From the NCBI GenBank assembly GCA_965116565.1, contig OZ220699.1, positions 248,001 to 312,000 on the forward strand: DNA of 64,000 nt, in the 5' to 3' direction. Made by a program: the position numbers and the translations under genes. Each line of letters begins with the position of its first letter. The stretch's first letter is position 1. Origin of the DNA: Bin87 sp965116565. GTDB lineage: Bacteria; Chloroflexota; Dehalococcoidia; Lucifugimonadales; UBA3495. This document shows, one piece after another, positions 42,832-50,750 of the stretch. Under the pieces are notes generated by a model that ran no database searches, was not told the origin of the DNA, and saw only the letters and a program-made list of their open reading frames with translations.

Positions 42832-43590
42832 ATGCCCATCACAGTAGGTCATGTTCCCAACCTGGAATGCGAAGCTTTCTACTTCGATATGGAGCGTCGC
42901 GGCATCGCACTGCTTGATCTGGAACCCCACGAGGTTACGGGAGCGATGGAGCGCGGCGAGATTGACGCCGGCCCCGTGCCGCTCCTGGACGTGCCCGCGC
43001 TGACGCCCAACGCCTCACCCATCGAGCGGTTCTGCGTGGCCTCGGTGAATCGCGCCGTTTCGTGCGTGCTGCTGTCCAACAAGCCGCTCGGCGAGTTGAG
43101 CGGCGCCGCCATTGCAGTGAGCGATCCCGATTCGACGACGCTGAATCTGCTGCAGGTGCTGTTGTCCCAGAAACACGGCATCGGCGGCGTCACCTTCGTG
43201 GACCGCGATATGGACCACGAAGCTATCTTTCTCACGTGGAACCAGGGATTGCGCGGGCGCCGGGCCGTGCGCGGCTTCCCTCACCGTTACGACCTGGGCG
43301 AAGAGTGGCAGGAGTGGACGGGTTTGCCCTTCGTTTTCAACCGGTGGATGTTTCGCGCGGATATGGAGCGCCAGGATTTCGTGGTCCTCCAGGATGCGCT
43401 TTTCGTAGGGCAGGAGGACTGGATGAACAACCTGTACAAGTCCACCGGGCCGCGCAATGATCTGCTGATGCTGCCCCGGGAGGTGCTGGAATACGTGCAG
43501 GGACTCAGGTTCTTCATGGGCGTGCCGGAGGAACGGGCGATCGAGGCGTTCCAGGATAAATTGGCGTTGCTGGGAGACCCGGCGACGTAA
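42832..43590 (+). CDS. MqnA/MqnD-family (futalosine pathway-like) binding-fold protein
   Basis: The 252-residue protein matches the menaquinone-biosynthesis MqnA/MqnD family: HEVTGAMERGEIDAGPVPLLDVPAL, FCVASVNRAVSCVLLSNKPLGELSGAAIAVSDPDSTTLNLLQVLL and DLGEEWQEWTGLPFVFNRWMF. MqnA dehydrates chorismate. Here the family's IGDxAL block reads LTWNQGL, and no other futalosine gene is present in the window. It is either a diverged MqnA or a repurposed relative. It starts from ATG after a weak AGGGAG site, 143 bases past the NHL gene, and has no clear operon partner. Confidence 0.75.
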   Translation: MPITVGHVPNLECEAFYFDMERRGIALLDLEPHEVTGAMERGEIDAGPVPLLDVPALTPNASPIERFCVASVNRAVSCVLLSNKPLGELSGAAIAVSDPDSTTLNLLQVLLSQKHGIGGVTFVDRDMDHEAIFLTWNQGLRGRRAVRGFPHRYDLGEEWQEWTGLPFVFNRWMFRADMERQDFVVLQDALFVGQEDWMNNLYKSTGPRNDLLMLPREVLEYVQGLRFFMGVPEERAIEAFQDKLALLGDPAT

Positions 43591-43667
43591 CCGGCGCAGC
43601 GCGTCGGTAGCCGCACACAATGCTGCGGGAGACCGACACCGACAGGCAATATTTGAGTCAGGAATCC

Positions 43668-43690
43668 GTAGGGTCGAAGCTTGTCCCTAC
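43668..43690. repeat. Dispersed GTAGGG hairpin (family B-like), imperfect
   Basis: GTAGGG and CCCTAC enclose TCGAAGCTTGT. It resembles the GTAGGGGCGA hairpins at 9440 and 37378 but with another loop. It lies 28 bases before the dienelactone hydrolase start. Confidence 0.5.
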
Positions 43691-43717
43691 CGCTTACAGC
43701 ACCGCTGGAGGTTGATC

Positions 43718-44452
43718 ATGGTACTCGTTGGACAGGACTTGGAGACCGGGACGATCCAGTACACCAGCAGAGACGGCACGACGATCGACGCTTTCTACAG
43801 CCGCCCGGCTGCGGCGGGATCGTACCCCGGAGTCATCGTGACCATGGAAGGCATGGGCCTGATGGACCACCACAAGGACATCGCGGTGCGCTTTGCCGGA
43901 CAGGGTTACCTGGCCATCGCGCCCGACCTGTACACCCGCGAGGGCACGCCGGAGCCGGAAAACGTGCTGGCCACGCTGTTTGCCTCGCCCGACGATCGGG
44001 CCATGGACGATTTGGAGGGAGCGGCGACGTTCCTCAAGTCCCAGGCCCATAGCAACGGCAAGGTGGGCATCATCGGGTTCTGCTCGGGTGGGCGCTACAC
44101 GCTGATGATGGCGTGCCTGAGCAGCAACATCGACGCGGCGGTGGACTCCGCGGGCGGCCACATCGTCCACGAACCCACCGAACTGCGGCCGGTGCAGCCC
44201 ATGGACATGGTGCCCGATCTGTCATGCCCGTTGCTCGCGTTATTCGGCGTCGAGGACGAAAACCCAACGGCCGAGCAGGCGGAGCGGATGAAAGCCCTGC
44301 TGGATCAGCACGGCAAGACCTACGAGTGGGTGATGTACAACAACGCCGGGCATGCCTTCTTTGCCGACTACCGGCCCAGCTACCGGGCCGCGCCCGCCCA
44401 GGACATGTGGCACCGGGTGCTGCTGTTCTACGACCGGCACCTGAGACAGTAA
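43718..44452 (+). CDS. Dienelactone hydrolase family protein
   Basis: The 244-residue alpha/beta hydrolase has the Cys-nucleophile elbow of dienelactone hydrolase, GFCSGG with Cys122, and the His of NAGHAFF near residue 219; the Asp is probably in DENPTAEQ. PGVIVTMEGMGL and VRFAGQGYLAIAPDLYTREGTPE match the oxyanion and lid regions. It hydrolyses dienelactones formed in chlorocatechol or muconate breakdown, or similar lactones. CTGGAGGTTGATC precedes ATG 43718. It starts a same-strand group with RidA and an LLM monooxygenase (gaps of 163 and 140 bases). Confidence 0.88.
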   Translation: MVLVGQDLETGTIQYTSRDGTTIDAFYSRPAAAGSYPGVIVTMEGMGLMDHHKDIAVRFAGQGYLAIAPDLYTREGTPEPENVLATLFASPDDRAMDDLEGAATFLKSQAHSNGKVGIIGFCSGGRYTLMMACLSSNIDAAVDSAGGHIVHEPTELRPVQPMDMVPDLSCPLLALFGVEDENPTAEQAERMKALLDQHGKTYEWVMYNNAGHAFFADYRPSYRAAPAQDMWHRVLLFYDRHLRQ

Positions 44453-44615
44453 CCGCTGCGGGCCAGGCAGCCGGAGCGGCGGGACGGGTCCCAGCGCCCG
44501 GGTGAGCAACTCCATCCCGGACGTTCCGTAGCGCGCCGGGGCGTGATACCATCGGCGCGCCCGTTCCACATGGGTCAATCCAATCATACGAATTCGCGAT
44601 CAAGGAGCGATTTTC

Positions 44616-45086
44616 ATGCCGGAGATAGAAAACAAGCTGAAAGAAATGGGTCTCGAGTTGCCCCCGCCGCGTGCGCCGGGAGCCGGCAACATCATTCCCT
44701 TCGTGCGTACTGGGAACCTGGTGTTCCTGTCCGGCACCGGACCGGGCCTGCCCGGAGGCGGGTTGCTGCACACGGGCAAGCTGGGAGCGGATTTGACCGT
44801 CGAGCAGGGTTACGACTGCGCGCGCCAGACCATGCTGAACCTGCTGACCAACCTGAAGGGCGCGATCGGAGACCTGGATAAGGTGAGCCACATCGTCAAG
44901 CTGCTGTGCATGGTGAACTCCGCGCCCGATTTCGCCGGCCCGCCCCTGGTGGCCAACGGAGCATCCGACCTGCTGATCGAGTTGTACGGCGACAGGGGCC
45001 GGCACGCGCGGTCCGCCGTCGGCATGGCGACTCTGCCGGGCGGGATGCCCATCGAGATCGAGATGATCGTCGAGGTCGAGGACTAG
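44616..45086 (+). CDS. RidA (YjgF/YER057c/UK114) family protein
   Basis: The 156-residue protein has the Rid fold: GAGNIIPFVRTGNLVFLSGTGPG at the start, DCARQTMLNLLTNLKGAIGDLDKVSHIVKLLCMV in the middle, and GRHARSAVGMATLPGGMPIEIEMIVEVED at the end with the catalytic-site Arg. Members hydrolyse enamines and imines or bind small ligands. CAAGGAGCG precedes the ATG by 6 bases. Its neighbours (dienelactone hydrolase, LLM) suggest that it removes reactive intermediates from a degradation step. Confidence 0.87.
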   Translation: MPEIENKLKEMGLELPPPRAPGAGNIIPFVRTGNLVFLSGTGPGLPGGGLLHTGKLGADLTVEQGYDCARQTMLNLLTNLKGAIGDLDKVSHIVKLLCMVNSAPDFAGPPLVANGASDLLIELYGDRGRHARSAVGMATLPGGMPIEIEMIVEVED

Positions 45087-45226
45087 CAACCCGGAGCGTC
45101 CCAACGACGGGCGTGGTCGAGGCTGGATTCGGCGTCGCGCCGGTTGCGCGCCGGCGCGACGAATGCCGGCGATTCTAGGCGTCGGCCTGCGCTCACCAAC
45201 GAATATACGCGGGAGAGGAGGACACG

Positions 45227-46189
45227 ATGGCGGTTGGGGACAACTTTGGAGTCCTGCTGCCCACGCGAGGCGTCCTGGTGTACGCCGGCAGCCGGGGGCC
45301 GCAGACGGAGTTGGTCTGGCAGATGGCGGAAACCGCCGAGCGGTCCGGCTACGACTCCGTATGGGTTGGGGACAGCATCACTTCCAAGCCACGCCTGGAA
45401 CCCATGACCGCGATGGCGGCCGTCGCCGCGCGCACTTCACGGGTCAAGGTGGGGACCGCCGTGCTGCTCAATGCGCTGCGCCACCCTGTGCACTTGGCGC
45501 ACGCCGCCGCGACCATCGACAACATCTCCGGCGGGCGCACCATCCTCGGGCTGGGCGCAGGCCGGGGCAACAACCAGATGTTCATCGACGAACACGCGGC
45601 GGTGGGAGTCCCGATAACGGAACGGGCGCCCCGGATGGAGGAAGGGATTCGGGCCATGCGCGCGCTGTGGACTGGAGAGCCGGTCAGCAGCGGCGGCGAG
45701 TTCTATCCGCTGGAGAACGTTGCCCTGGAACCCCGGCCCGTGCAACACTCCATACCGCTTTGGATTTCCAGCAACTGGGTGCGCCGCGGGCTGGCCCGGG
45801 TGGCCGAACTGGGCGACGCATGGATCACCAACGTCCCGTCGACGGATCTGTTCAGCCAATGCTGGGAAAGGATTGAACAGTGCGCCGGGGAGATGGGCCG
45901 CGATCCTTCGGGCATAGGCCGCTGCCTGTACATCTCGGTGAACCTGAACGACGACACCGACGCCGCGCTGGCCGAGGGCGACCGGTTCATGCGGGCATAC
46001 TACAGCATTCCTTACGATGTCATCAGCAAGCAGTTGCTGTGCGTGTTCGGGCCGCCGGCCAAGGTCGCCGACGCCATAGAAGCGTACCGGGAATGCGGGG
46101 CCGACTACTTCATCGTCAGGTTCGCCTCGCCCGACCAGATGGGGCAGATGGCCCGGTTCACCGAGGAGGTTTTGCCCTCGGTGAGCTGA
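45227..46189 (+). CDS. LLM class flavin-dependent oxidoreductase (F420 or FMN)
   Basis: The 320-residue protein has a luciferase-like barrel: NFGVLLPTRGVLVYAGSR, ERSGYDSVWVGDSITSKPRLEPMTAMAAVAARTSRVKVGTAVLLNALRHPVHLAHAAATIDNISGGRTILGLGAGRGNNQMFI and VAELGDAWITNVPS. The TSRVKVGTAVL and GGRTILGLGAG blocks are typical of F420-dependent methylene-H4MPT-reductase-like members. GAGAGGAGGACACG precedes the ATG. It ends the group that begins with dienelactone hydrolase, just before the IS256-family copy. Confidence 0.9.
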   Translation: MAVGDNFGVLLPTRGVLVYAGSRGPQTELVWQMAETAERSGYDSVWVGDSITSKPRLEPMTAMAAVAARTSRVKVGTAVLLNALRHPVHLAHAAATIDNISGGRTILGLGAGRGNNQMFIDEHAAVGVPITERAPRMEEGIRAMRALWTGEPVSSGGEFYPLENVALEPRPVQHSIPLWISSNWVRRGLARVAELGDAWITNVPSTDLFSQCWERIEQCAGEMGRDPSGIGRCLYISVNLNDDTDAALAEGDRFMRAYYSIPYDVISKQLLCVFGPPAKVADAIEAYRECGADYFIVRFASPDQMGQMARFTEEVLPSVS

Positions 46190-46515
46190 TGGTGTGCAGG
46201 GCGCCTGCGACTCCTATGGTTCGACGGCCTGCCCGCCCCAGGCGGACGTTCCGCACCATGATCGCCTCACGGGCAGATAAATCTCCTCTCCCTTGATGGG
46301 AGCCGGAGCCCCTGACCGCCACCTGCGGATCAGTCCCTGGCGGGAGACAGGGTCGCGCGCCTCGCATGCCCGCCCTGCCCAATCATCCAACGCCACCCGT
46401 CGCAGGGGTGCCAGTAGAGTACCCGGACGTGGTGTAAGAGGTACTGGGTGGCAAGACGATGGCCACCGCGTCATCCTTATCGGAACTACTACCAACCCGA
46501 TGAGGGAGGAACGCG
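46190..46515. other. Intergenic region before the IS element
   Basis: These 326 bases hold a family A repeat at 46278-46302 and the probable left end of the IS256-family element near 46425-46435. No gene is seen. Confidence 0.55.
46278..46302. repeat. Dispersed repeat (family A), copy 5
   Basis: ATAAATCTCCTCTCCCTTGA continuing TGGGAGC shares about 25 bases with the start of the copy at 48338. The two copies flank the IS element. Confidence 0.7.
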
Positions 46516-47773
46516 ATGGCCAAGAACAGCATGGACCTTTTGGACCTACTACGCAAGCGCGGCATGGACGGCGATGTGGACTTTCTGCGGGAAGCCCTGC
46601 AGGTGCTGGTGGAGGGCATCATGGAGGCCGAGGTGTCGGCGCAGATCGGCGCTGAGCATGGGGAACGCAACCCAGAGCGCGTCACCCACCGCAACGGTTA
46701 CCGCAGGCGAGATTGGGACACCCGTGTTGGTACGATGGAATTGCGCATCCCCAAGATCAGAGAGGGCAGCTATTTCCCCAGCTTGTTGGAACCCCGGCGA
46801 CGCAGCGAGAAAGCGCTGCTGGCGGTGATCCAGCAGGCCTACGTGGAAGGGGTGTCCACTCGGCGGGTGGATGACTTGGTCAAATCCCTGGGCTGTGATG
46901 GGATTTCGAAAAGCCAGGTGTCGCGCATCTGCCGGGACCTGGACGAAGTGGTGGAGAACTTTCTGGGCCGGCCTTTGGACGGCGGACCCTATCCGTACGT
47001 GTGGCTGGACGCGCTGACCCAGAAGGTCAGGGAGGGCGGACGTATCGTCAACGTCAGCGTGGTGGTGGCCACCGGCGTGAACGCTCAGGGTCAGCGGGAA
47101 GTGTTGGGCATGGACGTGGGCGCCAGCGAAAACGGCGCCTTCTGGCTGGCCTTCCTGCGCTCGCTGAACGCTCGAGGTCTCAGCGGGGTGGAACTGGTCA
47201 TCTCCGATGCCCATCAGGGTCTGAAGCAGGCCATCGCCACGGTGTATGCCGGCTCCGGTTGGCAACGCTGCCGAACCCACTTCATGGCCAACCTGCTGAG
47301 TAGGGTGCCTAAGCGCTCCCAACCGGGTGTGGCCGCTATGGTCCGCACTATCTACCAGCAACTCTCACCAGAGGAAGTCCACGCCCAGGCCGACCGGGTG
47401 GTGGCTCAACTCCGAGATCACTTCCCTCAAGCGTCCCAGATGCTGGAGGACGCCATACCCGACATCCTGGCCTTCACCACCTTCCCAGTGTCCCACTGGC
47501 AGAAACTCTGGTCCAACAATCCCCTGGAGCGCCTGAACAAGGAGATCCGCCGGCGTACCGACGTGGTGGGTATCTTCCCCAACCGGGCCGCCACCCGGCG
47601 TTTGGTGGGCGCCGTGCTGGCTGAGCAGCATGACGAATGGGCCGAAGGCCGTCGCTATCTCACCATTAGCAACGACATCAACGCCGAGGCTATGCCAGTA
47701 ACCAACATCCTGGAGGCTGCTGCCTAAACAACATCACCAAGGATGACGTCAATTACACCTATTGACGGGACGT
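46425..47773 (+). mobile_element. IS256-family insertion sequence, approximate limits
   Basis: The element contains the transposase gene at 46516-47727. The left end region has GGTGTAAG (46431) and the right end has TTACACC (47753-47759), an inverted pair typical of IS256 ends. GGACGT occurs just outside both ends (46425-46430 and 47768-47773), but its register does not fit both ends cleanly, so the limits are given loosely and I do not claim a target duplication. The copy appears intact. Confidence 0.6.
46516..47727 (+). CDS. IS256-family transposase
   Basis: The 403-residue protein is a full-length mutator-type DDE transposase. The catalytic residues are Asp165 (YVWLDALTQKV), Asp231 (LVISDAHQGLKQAI) and Glu338 (NNPLERLNKEIRRRTDVVGIFPN), and the Cys-x2-H motif WQRCRTHF follows the second Asp. 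The N-terminal part (AEVSAQIGAEHGERNPERVTHRNGYRRRDWDTRVGTMELRIPK) is the DNA-binding region of the family. GAGGGAGGAACGCG precedes the ATG. No frameshift or internal stop is seen, so the element may be active. Confidence 0.95.
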   Translation: MAKNSMDLLDLLRKRGMDGDVDFLREALQVLVEGIMEAEVSAQIGAEHGERNPERVTHRNGYRRRDWDTRVGTMELRIPKIREGSYFPSLLEPRRRSEKALLAVIQQAYVEGVSTRRVDDLVKSLGCDGISKSQVSRICRDLDEVVENFLGRPLDGGPYPYVWLDALTQKVREGGRIVNVSVVVATGVNAQGQREVLGMDVGASENGAFWLAFLRSLNARGLSGVELVISDAHQGLKQAIATVYAGSGWQRCRTHFMANLLSRVPKRSQPGVAAMVRTIYQQLSPEEVHAQADRVVAQLRDHFPQASQMLEDAIPDILAFTTFPVSHWQKLWSNNPLERLNKEIRRRTDVVGIFPNRAATRRLVGAVLAEQHDEWAEGRRYLTISNDINAEAMPVTNILEAAA

Positions 47774-48509
47774 AACCGGGGTGCCCGGCCGGTCGTCTCA
47801 CTTCCCCGACAACCAATCCTATCCTGTAAATCCACAAAAATTTGTGCCATTGGTGTGACACCCGCCCGTTGCCCGACTGCGCACGAACGTTCTATCCTAC
47901 ATTCGTCAGGTTCCCCAACCGGTACTCGAGAACCGGGCGGGGTCGTCGCATCGCATGCAGCGGCGTTCACCAATCGACCGAAAATTGAGAGGTGTCAACA
48001 AGGGTTCGGGTCAAAAAACGGCTTGTCGGGTAACCGACAGCAGAATATGGTTCCCAAGGGGCCGAGAGTCGGTTTATTCCCCGACTGAGCTCCCGGAACC
48101 CCGCGGGTGTCACCACCGCGCCGTGTTCGCATTGCCCCGGTTCCATCAGCCGGCTGACCGCGAGGACATGGAAGCCTAGGACTATAGCTTTCTGCTCAAT
48201 CCAAACCAGCCTGGGCCGTGCTGAGTTTACCCGCCACCGGCGGACCATCGACCCGAACCACAACCTGACGCCGAAAACCCAAAAACCCAAGTCGCCGGAA
48301 AGGAGGTAGCCAACCGAAACACAACAATCACCGCCATAAATCCCCTCTCCCTTGATGGGCGCGGAACCTGTCCGCCTCAGGCAGACCCGCCGTTGGCGGC
48401 AGCGGGTCAGGGTAAGGGTGAAATCCTCGGCCGATTGCCGCCTCCCTGCCCGGTCAGCCCTCAAGGGAAGAGGGAGTTTGAGAGCGCTGGTCAGACGTTG
48501 GTAGTTTGG
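47728..48509. other. Intergenic region after the IS, with a long family A repeat
   Basis: These 782 bases hold the right end of the IS element near 47753-47773 and the long repeat at 48338-48480. I see no gene between them; short open frames lack ribosome sites. Confidence 0.55.
48338..48480. repeat. Long family A element, MITE-like
   Basis: The element starts AAATCCCCTCTCCCTTGATG and ends CCCTCAAGGGAAGAGGGAGT, so CCCTCTCCCTTGA is inverted at its ends with about 110 bases between. The inside contains GCCTCAGGCAGACCCGCC. No protein is encoded. It is the longest copy of the family. Confidence 0.7.
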
Positions 48510-49745
48510 TCAGTTGCTGCGTTCGGCGAACTCCGACTTTGCGGCTTCCACTAGCGTGGAGTCACGCAGGAGGTCGCTGGCGGTCAGGCTGAGGGCCTTG
48601 GCGACCTGCAGCGCGCTGGACAGAGCGTAATCGGTGATGGCCGTCTCGCACATGTCGCTGGTGTGGGATGCCACGGGCGTCTCGCTGACGGCGTAGCGCA
48701 ACTCGTAGGCGGGCATGGCCTGGCTGACGTTGCCGAAGTCCGTGGACGCGCCGCTGCCGGGGCGGCCGGGGATCGGGTCGTCCAGCCGGACGCCCAGGGC
48801 CTGCAGATTGGCGCCCACGGCCTGGGCCAGGGTGAGGTTGGGCTGGACGTTCTCATAGAAGGGATAGAACTCCTCGACATCGAGGCGCGCGCCGGTCATG
48901 GCTGCCGCGCCCTCGGCTATCTGCATGACCTTGCCCACCACCTCGTCGCTGAGGTACCGGCCGTCCCGGGAACGCAGCATGAAATTGGCGGCGGCGAATT
49001 GGGGCACGACGTTGGGCGCCGTGCCTCCGTCGGTGATGACGCCGTGCATCCGGACATCGTCGCGCAGGTGCTGCCGCAGGGCGTCGATTCCGGTGAACAG
49101 GTGAATGACGGCGTTGAGGGCGTTGATGCCCGCTTCCGGAGCGGCAGCCGCGTGGGCGGCCCGGCCGTGGTACATGTACCGGTAGCCGACCATGGCGAGG
49201 CTCCAGCTCTCTCCCCTGGGAGAGACCGCTGGAACGATGGTGCGATTGGAGAACGGATGGGACGACAGGGTGGCGTCCACGCCGTCGAAGACGCCGGCCT
49301 CCAGCAGGCGAATCTTGCCGCCGCCGCCCTCCTCGGCCGGCGTGCCGATGATTTCGATGCGCCCCGGCAGGTCCTGTGCGTTGGCCTTCAGACCCAGGGC
49401 GGCGCCCATGGCGGCCATCGCGATGAGGTTGTGGCCGCAGCCGTGGCCGATCTCCGGCAGGGCGTCGTATTCCGCAAGGACCGCGATGGTCGGGCCGGCG
49501 CCGGCGCCGCCCGGGATGGTGGCGCGGAACGCCGTTTCGATGCCTCCGATGCCGCGCTCCACCGGAAGATCATTCCGCTCCAGGAACGTTGCCAACGCGT
49601 TGGATGAATAAAACTCCTCGTAGTTCAGCTCAGGGTGGGCGTGGACGTCTTTGGACAGGTCGAACAGTGCCTGTTTGGAGGTCTCGATAACCGAGTTGGA
49701 AGTGGCCGCCAAATTCGCTTTCGGCGAGTTGTCTTGGAGAGTCAT
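48510..49745 (-). CDS. M20-family amidohydrolase (AbgB/IAA-amino acid hydrolase-like)
   Basis: The 411-residue protein has the M20 catalytic layout: VHAHPELNYEE (His-pro-Glu start), IAVLAEYDALPEIGHGCGHNLIAMAAMGAALGLK with His and Asp positions, GTPAEEGGGGKIRLLEAGVFDGVDATLSSHPFSN with the Glu-Glu pair, a dimerisation domain, and a C-terminal GSGASTDFGNVSQAMPAYELRYAV plus SHTSDMCETA with the last His. It cleaves N-acyl or p-aminobenzoyl amino acid amide bonds. AAAGGAGAACCAGCACC precedes the ATG. It stands alone on its strand, 96 bases from the PIN gene. Confidence 0.88.
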   Translation of the reverse strand: MTLQDNSPKANLAATSNSVIETSKQALFDLSKDVHAHPELNYEEFYSSNALATFLERNDLPVERGIGGIETAFRATIPGGAGAGPTIAVLAEYDALPEIGHGCGHNLIAMAAMGAALGLKANAQDLPGRIEIIGTPAEEGGGGKIRLLEAGVFDGVDATLSSHPFSNRTIVPAVSPRGESWSLAMVGYRYMYHGRAAHAAAAPEAGINALNAVIHLFTGIDALRQHLRDDVRMHGVITDGGTAPNVVPQFAAANFMLRSRDGRYLSDEVVGKVMQIAEGAAAMTGARLDVEEFYPFYENVQPNLTLAQAVGANLQALGVRLDDPIPGRPGSGASTDFGNVSQAMPAYELRYAVSETPVASHTSDMCETAITDYALSSALQVAKALSLTASDLLRDSTLVEAAKSEFAERSN

Positions 49746-49841
49746 GGTGCTGGTTCTCCTTTGGTGGGGATCGGGAATGCTCGCGGTGTATCCGTGTTCG
49801 ATGGCTGATGCAATTGGCTGAATCGGGATTTTGCGCAGTGG

Positions 49842-50303
49842 CTACAGGTTTCGAAGATGATTGAAATTGATCGCGCAATTGGGGTTTGATGAAGCGGCGG
49901 TGGCATACAGATCCCAGTCTACAGTGATAACCGGCGTGTCCTCCGTGGCAACTTCCAGGAGCGCGGCATCGGTCAAACCCAGACGTGTAAAGGCGTCGTT
50001 GTGAGAGGCGGAGACGCTGGCAACGACGACCTCGTTTGTTTCCTCGATTATGAACCGGAGTTGCGCAAAAAAGCGGGAACGTTCCGGTTCGCGGTGGTAT
50101 CCAAGAAGGTTGGACGTTTCCGTCAGGGTGTTGGGTGTCACCAGCACCTGTCCCACCTGGGCGATCAGATCGATCAGAATGTCGTAGTCGTCCGGAGTAT
50201 ATTCCCGAAGCCTTCGGTGTCGGGTAATTGCATCAGGGTTGACGCTGCCTACCACTAGCAACAGGAGGAGGTTTGCGTCGATAACGTATCCACTCGCGGG
50301 CAT
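49842..50303 (-). CDS. PIN-domain protein (predicted ribonuclease toxin)
   Basis: The 153-residue protein begins with the PIN motif YVIDANLLLLLVVG carrying the first acidic residue, and has TPNTLTETSNLLGYH with a conserved Glu and a late TDAALLEVATEDTPVITVDWDLYATA with further acidic residues. The pattern is that of VapC-like Mg-dependent ribonucleases. Its ATG (50301-50303) begins one base after the TAG of the upstream small gene, so both are translated together (TAGATG). GGAGAG lies before it in the preceding gene. Its partner is the small protein listed next, which is not one of the common VapB types I know. Confidence 0.8.
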   Translation of the reverse strand: MPASGYVIDANLLLLLVVGSVNPDAITRHRRLREYTPDDYDILIDLIAQVGQVLVTPNTLTETSNLLGYHREPERSRFFAQLRFIIEETNEVVVASVSASHNDAFTRLGLTDAALLEVATEDTPVITVDWDLYATAASSNPNCAINFNHLRNL

Positions 50304-50588
50304 CTAGTCGGATCTCTCCGCGAGTTGTCGGTCGGTGAGTGAGATGACGCGACTATCTTGGTCCCTGATGCGGATAACTTTGTAGGAACGGTTACGAACG
50401 CCGGGTGCTAGAGCCGCGGCAATGCCGTTGATTTGGTTCCACCGACGCGAAAAACCGACCGTGACTTTCCAATCGCCTGCTACCTCTTCGAACACTACCT
50501 CTTCAAGACCGACATCGGTTATTCCTTCATCGGCAAAGAGGTCAATGACGTAGCTTTTGGCAGTGCCTACCGCTTCTTTTACGTCCAT
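50304..50588 (-). CDS. Small protein paired with the PIN gene (possible antitoxin)
   Basis: The 94-residue product begins MDVKEAVGTAKSYVIDLFAD, has an antiparallel-strand-like middle (LEEVVFEEVAGDWKVTVGFSRRWN, SYKVIRIRDQDSRVI) and no helix-turn-helix that I can see. The fold resembles small GvpO- or PepSY-like alpha/beta proteins, but the family is not recognised. ATG 50588 lies after GAGAGGACGGGGACCC. Stop and next start are directly joined, as in many toxin-antitoxin operons, so it may neutralise the PIN protein. Its promoter would lie in the 160 bases before typA. Confidence 0.7.
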   Translation of the reverse strand: MDVKEAVGTAKSYVIDLFADEGITDVGLEEVVFEEVAGDWKVTVGFSRRWNQINGIAAALAPGVRNRSYKVIRIRDQDSRVISLTDRQLAERSD

Positions 50589-50750
50589 GGGTCCCCGTCC
50601 TCTCAATTGCGGAGCGCTTCTAGGGAGTTCAGTCTATCAGGTCCGGGCGGCAGGAGCCTCAGGCGTACTTGAGCCGATCATACCATTGCGGGGCCGGCCT
50701 GAAAATTCCGCGCAGGTGGTATGCTTGATAGCCGTGTGAGGTGAACACGC

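Noticed and set aside
46423..47773. Target-site duplication of the IS element
   Set aside because: GGACGT occurs at both sides but its register does not fit both inverted ends, so it may be chance.
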